From the NCBI GenBank assembly GCA_943372215.1, contig CALRXU020000009.1, forward strand, positions 62,001-126,000: a DNA stretch of 64,000 bases, given 5' to 3'. The position numbers and the translations under genes were made by a program. Below the pieces are notes generated by a model. That model did not search any database, was not told where the DNA came from, and saw only the letters and a program-made list of their open reading frames with translations. This document shows, piece after piece, positions 58,789 through 64,000 of this stretch. This DNA comes from UBA6183 sp943372215 (GTDB taxonomy: Bacteria > Bacteroidota > Bacteroidia > UKL13-3). Position 1 is the first letter of the stretch. Every line of letters begins with the position of its first letter.

Positions 58789-59751
58789 TTATTTGGTGCT
58801 GTGGTTGCTAAAGTTATATAATATTCCGAGCGACAACACTTGCGAAAATTGCAGGTCTTTATCTTGGTCATAATCATACAGCAACACTGCACTTAAATTG
58901 GTGCTGATGTACTTGTTTACTTTGGCTGAAATGCTAACATCTACGCGGCTTACAATGTATTGGCTTTGCAATCTCTCATAATCCAACAAACCCATGTAAC
59001 GCCATTTTAACACCACATTTTTCATAACCTCTTTATCATAGTTTAACACCACTTGAAATATGGCCTGGTTACGCACGTTATCTCCACGTTTTACCCCATA
59101 AAGTTCATTAAACTCTTTTGCAGTGCTGTCATATTTATCATACAAGGTTTGGTCTGTTACCAAGGTTTGACGCATGGCACCTAAACCAAACTGAGCCGAA
59201 AAATAACTCACCGGCTTCCATTCAAAACCAAGTGCCTCAGTAAAATATCCCGGTGACATAAACCCTGAAATACGTTTGGCCACTTCCACATCTTTAACTT
59301 TGGTGTAGGAAAAACCTGCATCAAACTGACTCATAAAGTTGACCGAACCAAACATGTTCCATTTGGGCGAAAGTTTTTTTGCATACTTTGAATCAAAAAA
59401 GATACGGTCGGCATTTTTACGCACTGATTGGCCTTCGTTAGCCACCGTACCATATAACAATTGCAAATCATTGGTCCACTCGCTCAATTCAGTTTTGCGC
59501 ACTGCTTTAGCATTTAAAAACGTACTTACGGCAACAGAACTTACACCCCCTGCTTTCCAGTTATCACTATAAGTAGCTTGGTTAATGTTTAATCCGGTTT
59601 GCATATCCAGTTTCCAAAGCGAAGGTTTTGGAGCGGGTGGTGCTGACTCAGCAACAGCGGGTGGAGCGGGTGCAGGGGGCGGTGGTGGTGGTGTGGTTTG
59701 GGCAGCGGCAATAACTGGCAATGCCAATACATGGAGTAGTAGTTTTTTCAT
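58789..59751 (-). CDS. DUF3078 domain outer-membrane-type protein
   Basis: 320 residues. Signal peptide (MKKLLLHVLALPVIAAAQ), a proline-rich linker (PPPPPPAPAPPAV), then the DUF3078 beta-barrel-like domain (SLWKLDMQTGLNINQATYSD, WKAGGVSSVAVSTFLNAKA, LQLLYGTVANEGQSVRKN) common in Bacteroidota. The end (LSLGILYNFSNHSTK) fits an outer-membrane strand. Function unknown. Confidence 0.88.
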   Translation of the reverse strand: MKKLLLHVLALPVIAAAQTTPPPPPPAPAPPAVAESAPPAPKPSLWKLDMQTGLNINQATYSDNWKAGGVSSVAVSTFLNAKAVRKTELSEWTNDLQLLYGTVANEGQSVRKNADRIFFDSKYAKKLSPKWNMFGSVNFMSQFDAGFSYTKVKDVEVAKRISGFMSPGYFTEALGFEWKPVSYFSAQFGLGAMRQTLVTDQTLYDKYDSTAKEFNELYGVKRGDNVRNQAIFQVVLNYDKEVMKNVVLKWRYMGLLDYERLQSQYIVSRVDVSISAKVNKYISTNLSAVLLYDYDQDKDLQFSQVLSLGILYNFSNHSTK

Positions 59752-59777
59752 AAGCTAATAATTGTTGGTAAAATATA

Positions 59778-60917
59778 TTAAGAAGGTTGATTGAGTTTTA
59801 GCATGACTTTAAGCCGCTCAATCACATAATCAATTTCTGTTTGGGTATTGTGCGCACCAAAGGAAAAACGCACGGCTGGCCGGTTGGGGTCGGCACCAAT
59901 TGCACTTAGCACATGAGAGCCTACGCTGCTTCCACTGCTGCAAGCACTGCCGCCAGAGGCGCAAATGCCATCAATATCTAACTTAAACAACATCATTTCA
60001 GCAATAGGTGTTGGCGGAAACGATACATTTAAAACCGTATAAGCAGAACGCCCTTCCGCATCACCATTAAAAGCCACACCTGGGATATGTTTTTTCAGTT
60101 GTTCCAACATGTATTGTTTCAACTCCATGATGTGTTTTTTGTCTTGCTCCATGTGTTGCACACTCAGCTCCAAAGCCTTGGCCAAGCCAATAATGCCGTA
60201 TACATTTTCAGTTCCGCCACGCATGTTGCGTTCTTGCGCACCTCCGGTAATAAATGGTTCTAATTTAACAGCATGGTTAATGTAAATAAACCCAACACCT
60301 TTAGGACCATTAAACTTGTGTGCTGCACCTGCTAAAAAATGAATGTTTAATTTACTTAAATCAAAAGGTTGGTGACCTATGGTTTGCACGGTATCGCAAT
60401 GAAAGTAGGCCTCATGCTGTTTGCATAAATTGCCCACTTCTTCTAAATCAATCATATTGCCCAACTCATTGTTGCTGTGCATTAAACTCACCAGAGCATT
60501 GGAATGGGTAGCCAGAAGTTCCTTTAAATGTTCCATATCCACGTGTCCGTTGGCGGTTAGCTTTACCAGGTGCATCTTGGCAAACCCCAACTTTTCCATT
60601 TCCTCTACGGTATGCAATACTGCATGGTGCTCAATGGGTGAGGTAATAATATGCTTTACCCCCAGGTTTTTTACTGAATTACGAATGGCCATGTTATCGG
60701 CCTCTGTTCCTCCTGAAGTGAAAAATATTTCACCAGGAGTGCAGCCCAACAGGCTGGCCACCTTGCGCCTAGCCTCTTCCACTAATGTTTTTACCTCACG
60801 ACCTTTGCCATGTATAGAAGATGGGTTACCAAAGTGGCTCGACATCATTTCTGTCATTACCTTAACCACTTCTGGGTGCATGGGTGTGGTAGCTGCGTTG
60901 TCTAAATAAACGTTCAT
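59778..60917 (-). CDS. Cysteine desulfurase (NifS/IscS-like)
   Basis: 379 residues. PLP enzyme that takes sulfur from cysteine for Fe-S clusters and thio-modifications. The PLP lysine lies in GAAHKFNGPKGVGFIYI (about residue 205) and the catalytic cysteine in ASGGSACSSGSSVGSH (about residue 330). YLDNAATTPMHPEVV and FTSGGTEADNMAIRNS are also typical. No Fe-S scaffold genes are adjacent, so a housekeeping role, perhaps tRNA thiolation, is possible as well. Confidence 0.93.
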   Translation of the reverse strand: MNVYLDNAATTPMHPEVVKVMTEMMSSHFGNPSSIHGKGREVKTLVEEARRKVASLLGCTPGEIFFTSGGTEADNMAIRNSVKNLGVKHIITSPIEHHAVLHTVEEMEKLGFAKMHLVKLTANGHVDMEHLKELLATHSNALVSLMHSNNELGNMIDLEEVGNLCKQHEAYFHCDTVQTIGHQPFDLSKLNIHFLAGAAHKFNGPKGVGFIYINHAVKLEPFITGGAQERNMRGGTENVYGIIGLAKALELSVQHMEQDKKHIMELKQYMLEQLKKHIPGVAFNGDAEGRSAYTVLNVSFPPTPIAEMMLFKLDIDGICASGGSACSSGSSVGSHVLSAIGADPNRPAVRFSFGAHNTQTEIDYVIERLKVMLKLNQPS

Positions 60918-61012
60918 AATCAGTACAATTCTTGCCGCAAATATAACATACCAATTTAATTATGTTTAAATTGATGGGTTTACTGAATAAGTAAATCTTA
61001 TTTTTGTACACC

Positions 61013-61777
61013 ATGAAAGGGAGAATAGTATTAATTATTGCGGTTACACTGTTGTTTAGTTGTGTGTATAAAAAGAAATACCTGGGCAATATTGGCCAGA
61101 TTAACCGCTTACAAAAGGACAGCAGCTTGCTGGAAAAACGCATTAGGCAATTGCAGGATGAAAACAACCGACTAAGCACGCAAAGTGCCTTAATAGAACA
61201 GGCATTAAACCAACGTTTACAAGAGAAGCAAGACAGTTTATTGGCAAAAGAAAGCCAACTTAAAGAGCGGGAGTTTACGCTAAAAGACTTGAAATCGCGC
61301 AAGGAAGAAGAACAAGATGCATTCTCGGATCTGGCTAAACAAATCAGGCTGGCCTTCTCTGGCTACGACAGTTCATCCTTGCAATTGTTGAGCAATTGCA
61401 CAGGTGTGGTATTGCGTATCAACAACAAAAAGTTATTTATAGAGAATAGCATTAAACCGGATTACCTGGCTACTGAAATCAACCAAAAAACCACCTCGCT
61501 TTTAAACAAATACGCTGATTTACAATTGAACATTACCACCTCATGCGATAGTGCCTGGCAAAACCCGAAAGATAAAACCGAAGATTTGATGATACCGGCT
61601 TTTAACCGCTCACAAGTGTTAACACGCCAACTGATAAGCCTAAAAAAAGAGTTTAACACCAGGATTACAGCGGGTATCAAGCCCACCAATATTGCCTTAA
61701 AAGGCCAACCCACTTATACGGAATACTTCTTTTATTCTACCCTATTACCCTGCATACACGAAAAAAAGTACAAGTAG
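61013..61777 (+). CDS. Coiled-coil lipoprotein, hypothetical
   Basis: 254 residues from the ATG at 61013; a TTG nine bases earlier is unlikely. Lipobox LLFSC at about residues 13-17 (MKGRIVLIIAVTLLFSC). A long coiled coil (residues about 28-100, INRLQKDSSLLEKRIRQLQDE) follows, then a small soluble domain (SLQLLSNCTGVVLRINNKKL). It resembles the front of OmpA-like proteins (coiled coil then domain) but lacks an OmpA motif. It is divergent from the cysteine desulfurase. A TATTTTTG box ends only seven bases before the ATG, so the message may have almost no leader. Confidence 0.65.
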   Translation: MKGRIVLIIAVTLLFSCVYKKKYLGNIGQINRLQKDSSLLEKRIRQLQDENNRLSTQSALIEQALNQRLQEKQDSLLAKESQLKEREFTLKDLKSRKEEEQDAFSDLAKQIRLAFSGYDSSSLQLLSNCTGVVLRINNKKLFIENSIKPDYLATEINQKTTSLLNKYADLQLNITTSCDSAWQNPKDKTEDLMIPAFNRSQVLTRQLISLKKEFNTRITAGIKPTNIALKGQPTYTEYFFYSTLLPCIHEKKYK

Positions 61778-61814
61778 TTGTTTTAAAAAATATTTAGCTG
61801 TTTATAAAAATTAA

Positions 61815-61845
61815 TTTGTTTTTAATAACTAATCTAATACTTTTG
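61815..61845 (+). promoter_or_regulatory. Consensus Bacteroidota promoter of the Hpt gene
   Basis: TTTG (61815-61818), 19 bases, TACTTTTG (61838-61845): a full match to the vegetative consensus. The leader to the ATG at 61939 is about 85 bases. Confidence 0.8.
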
Positions 61846-61938
61846 AACCACACAAATGGACGTTTAAAGAAATAAACAACATCTGTGAGGGTTAATTGGT
61901 TTCATTTATTAATAATTAACAATTTAAACAATAATGTT

Positions 61939-62295
61939 ATGCAAGCATTAAACTACGGTACTTATTACAACTTAAATTACCTGGCTGAGGTATCAGAAGG
62001 CGACTCAAAGTTTATGCATGAGTTAACCAAGACTTTTGTAAACCAAACGCCTGCCATGGTTAACGAATTAAAATCGGCTGTTTACAACAACAACTATGAG
62101 CGCACTAAATTTTTAGCACATAAGCTAAAATCGAGTTGCGAAATTTTAGGCATGCAATTCTCTGCGGGCATTTGCCTTAAAATAGAATTGGCGGCATTGC
62201 ACAACCGCAACCTTACTGCATTAATAGACGATTTGGAAGTATTGGTACACCAACTGTTTGTATCAACTTACGAGTTGGACAAGATTGCTGCTTAA
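61939..62295 (+). CDS. Hpt-domain phosphotransfer protein
   Basis: 118 residues from ATG at 61939; upstream GTG at 61885 gives an unlikely extension. A four-helix bundle with the phosphorylated histidine in AHKLKSSCEILG (the HxLKxxx pattern of Hpt domains) at about residue 60. It passes phosphate between a hybrid kinase and a response regulator; neither is encoded nearby, so its partners are elsewhere. It converges on the map gene with four overlapping bases at the stop codons. Confidence 0.85.
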   Translation: MQALNYGTYYNLNYLAEVSEGDSKFMHELTKTFVNQTPAMVNELKSAVYNNNYERTKFLAHKLKSSCEILGMQFSAGICLKIELAALHNRNLTALIDDLEVLVHQLFVSTYELDKIAA

Positions 62296-63095
62296 GGTTT
62301 AGGGTACTCACCATCTACATCGGTAAGCACTTCTGCAAAGGTTGGGGTAACCAATATGGTATGCTCAAACTGTGCAGATAATTTACCATCAATGGTTCGT
62401 GCTGTCCAGCCGTCTTTCCTATCCACTTTTGATCTTGCCTTTCCGGCATTAATCATGGGTTCGATGGTAAATATCATACCGGGTTGCATTACCGCACCAG
62501 TTCCGGCTTCTGCTATATGGCATATCTCGGGTTCTTCATGAAATTTAAGACCGATACCATGCCCACAAAACTCATACACCGTGCTGTAGCCATTGGCTAC
62601 AGCATGTTTGTTTATTACATAACCAATGTCGCCAATAAACTTGCCCGACTTGCATTGTTCAATCCCTAAACGCAAACAGGCCTTGGTTACATCAACCAAA
62701 CGCTGGGCGTGTTCAGTTACCTGCCCAATGGTAAACATGGTGCTGGTATCGCCAAAATAACCATTTAATATGGTGGTAACATCCACATTTACAATATCTC
62801 CGTCACGCAACTCCAACTTACCGGGTATGCCATGGCAAATCACATCGTTTACACTAATGCAACTAGCATGTTTGTAGCCGTTGTAATTAATGGTTGCTGG
62901 AATTGCGCCATGGTCGCGCATAAATTGCTCAGCCATATCATTAATATAACCTGTGGTAACTCCAGCTTTAACAAAAGGTGCAACTGCCTTTAAGGTTTGC
63001 CCAGCCAACTGGCTGCTTTTGCGTATGCCTTCTATTTGTTCAGGGGTTTTTAAAATAATTTTTGATTTGATGTCTCTAAATGCCACTTGCTCCAA
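62292..63095 (-). CDS. map: Methionine aminopeptidase, type I
   Basis: 267 residues. It removes the initiator methionine from new proteins. Metal ligands of the pita-bread fold are visible: VNVDVTTILNGYFGDTS (two Asp), CGHGIGLKFHEEPEI (His, Glu), MIFTIEPMI (Glu) and QFEHTILVT (Glu). No ATG opens the reading frame; it begins with TTG at 63095 or GTG at 63086, and GGAG stands just before the GTG, so the GTG start is attractive. Which one is used must be left open. Confidence 0.95.
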   Translation of the reverse strand: MEQVAFRDIKSKIILKTPEQIEGIRKSSQLAGQTLKAVAPFVKAGVTTGYINDMAEQFMRDHGAIPATINYNGYKHASCISVNDVICHGIPGKLELRDGDIVNVDVTTILNGYFGDTSTMFTIGQVTEHAQRLVDVTKACLRLGIEQCKSGKFIGDIGYVINKHAVANGYSTVYEFCGHGIGLKFHEEPEICHIAEAGTGAVMQPGMIFTIEPMINAGKARSKVDRKDGWTARTIDGKLSAQFEHTILVTPTFAEVLTDVDGEYPKP

Positions 63096-63176
63096 AATTT
63101 AATCCTGCAAAAATAACCAAAAACCACTAACCACCTTAACAACCATAATTTACAATTGATTTACAACTGGTTAGCA

Positions 63177-64000
63177 CTACCCCAACGCGGCCAAAAAAGC
63201 CAAGGTGTTTACCCCGTCCGCATAATCGGTTAACCCCGGCTGTTGTGCTTTGCCCAATGGCAATGAATTGCCCAGCTCTAGTTTTGACACCACACATTGT
63301 ATTTGCTCTTCTTCCTTTTTTAGCGTAGCTTTTAACTCCTCAAGGTTATTGTAATACTCATAAAACATCACTCCTAGTGGTGAGCTAATGTGTTCATCTT
63401 CTTTTAACAGCAGAAAGTTATTGTCGAAATGCGGAGTAAGGTTCATGAGCAAAATGGCCTTATGGTAAGTGTAATTGTTGGCGTATTTATGGTGATTAAT
63501 GTGTTGGTTAAACGATTCAATACCCTCATAAAAAGGCACAATATCAAAACCTTGGGGGACATAAAGCTTGGAAACATTGCGGCATCCAAGCCCAAAGTAG
63601 GTAAAAATATCTGTTCCTAGTTTTTGGTAATCTTCTGGTGTTTCATTGCCCGTAAGCACGGCCACACTGGTTCGGCTTTTGCGCAACAACGCTGGTTTGC
63701 CTTTAAAATAATACTCAAAATAACGGTTGGTGTTGTTGCTTCCTGTGGCTATAACAGCATCAAATGCTTTGGGCAATTGCTCTGTAATCACTTCAATTTG
63801 TTGCTTCAGCTGTGGTTCAATGGTTATTAACTGGTTAATTACTTTTTCCATCAACACCGTATCATCTGTTGACAGTTTAACCAATGCCCTGTTTCCACTA
63901 ACCAGTACCGCCAATAAATCATGCAAACCCACCAACGGAATATTGCCTGCCATTACAATGGCCACCTGTAAGGGTTGTTGGGTTGGAAATTGCGGATAAG
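63177..64000 (-). CDS. Acyl-CoA reductase (LuxC-like), runs off right edge
   Basis: 274 residues are visible and the frame is open to the window edge: before VAIVMAGNIP there are in-frame codons YPQFPTQQPLQ, so the GTG at 63965 is not the true start. Motifs fit the aldehyde-dehydrogenase-like acyl-CoA reductase: MAGNIPLVGLHDLLAVLVSG, VIATGSNNTNRYFEYYF, and LGLGCRNVSKLYVP with the probable catalytic cysteine. In Bacteroidota this gene is usually housekeeping and of uncertain substrate. The N-terminus lies outside the window. Confidence 0.85.
   Translation of the reverse strand, partial: YPQFPTQQPLQVAIVMAGNIPLVGLHDLLAVLVSGNRALVKLSTDDTVLMEKVINQLITIEPQLKQQIEVITEQLPKAFDAVIATGSNNTNRYFEYYFKGKPALLRKSRTSVAVLTGNETPEDYQKLGTDIFTYFGLGCRNVSKLYVPQGFDIVPFYEGIESFNQHINHHKYANNYTYHKAILLMNLTPHFDNNFLLLKEDEHISSPLGVMFYEYYNNLEELKATLKKEEEQIQCVVSKLELGNSLPLGKAQQPGLTDYADGVNTLAFLAALG

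Noticed and set aside
59778..60917. nif-type nitrogen fixation gene
   Set aside because: It is NifS-like in sequence, but there are no nif genes nearby; a general cysteine desulfurase is the safe call.
63177..63965. Complete acyl-CoA reductase starting at GTG 63965
   Set aside because: The frame is open through the window edge with family-like residues upstream, so the gene is partial.

Overview
This 64 kb window is a piece of a Bacteroidota chromosome. The host lineage shows in a type A type-IX-secretion sorting domain, two giant PKD-repeat proteins ending in gliding-type C-terminal domains, DUF4290 and DUF3078 proteins, and promoters of the TTTG-N18/19-TAnnTTTG kind. Finer placement (Chitinophagales or Sphingobacteriales-like) is a guess.

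Left flank (1-16,840), host genes: the start of NAD-dependent DNA ligase running off the left edge, a Wzi-like outer-membrane protein, a YebC-family regulator, a secreted hypothetical, two tandem paralogous PKD-repeat surface proteins of about 1,670 residues each, DNA primase, and tRNA-Arg(TCT).

Centre (16,844-42,308), an integrated element of about 25.5 kb. It sits in the 3' end of tRNA-Arg and is bounded by a 27-bp direct repeat with one mismatch. It has a tyrosine integrase at the left end, an HTH regulator at the right end, and about 30 genes read leftward in between. The right part of the leftward block (about 41-32.2 kb) is early or replicative: small unknown proteins, a winged-helix-like possible initiator, a large zinc-ribbon protein, a solitary adenine methylase and a small HTH protein. 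The left part (about 31.9-18.5 kb) is late or virion-like: several single-span membrane proteins, a transglutaminase-fold cysteine enzyme, two beta-rich capsid candidates, a peptidoglycan-binding protein, a three-gene lysis cassette (membrane-anchored GH108 lysozyme, holin-like, spanin-like), a polyvalent ArdC/metallopeptidase/RadA-like protein, and a spike-like fibre. I recognise no terminase, portal, HK97-type capsid, tape measure, baseplate, relaxase or type IV secretion gene. My preferred reading is the prophage of a non-tailed, perhaps membrane-containing virus. That is inference.

Three element-wide signals stand out. (1) The palindrome TGTGGCCACA, extended to TGTGGCCACAA, occurs 11 times inside the element and I found none in the 38 kb of flank. 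Every genic copy points the way its gene is read. (2) An array of 11 GCAACGGC-like units at about 11-bp spacing separates the early and late gene blocks. (3) Four membrane-type late proteins end in -NGL, -NGL, -NGM or -AGL, and the transglutaminase-like protein carries internal PLNG motifs, which suggests a maturation or sorting signal.

Right flank (42,309-64,000), host genes: a secreted endonuclease, a secreted hypothetical, leucyl-tRNA synthetase, a DUF4290 protein with a repetitive Asn/Gly/Arg tail, a 1,938-residue beta-helix surface protein with a sorting domain, a LOG-family enzyme, a DEAD-box helicase, a UvrD-family helicase, a DUF3078 protein, a cysteine desulfurase, a coiled-coil lipoprotein, an Hpt phosphotransfer protein, methionine aminopeptidase, and an acyl-CoA reductase running off the right edge. 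All counts and positions were read by eye; no database search was possible.
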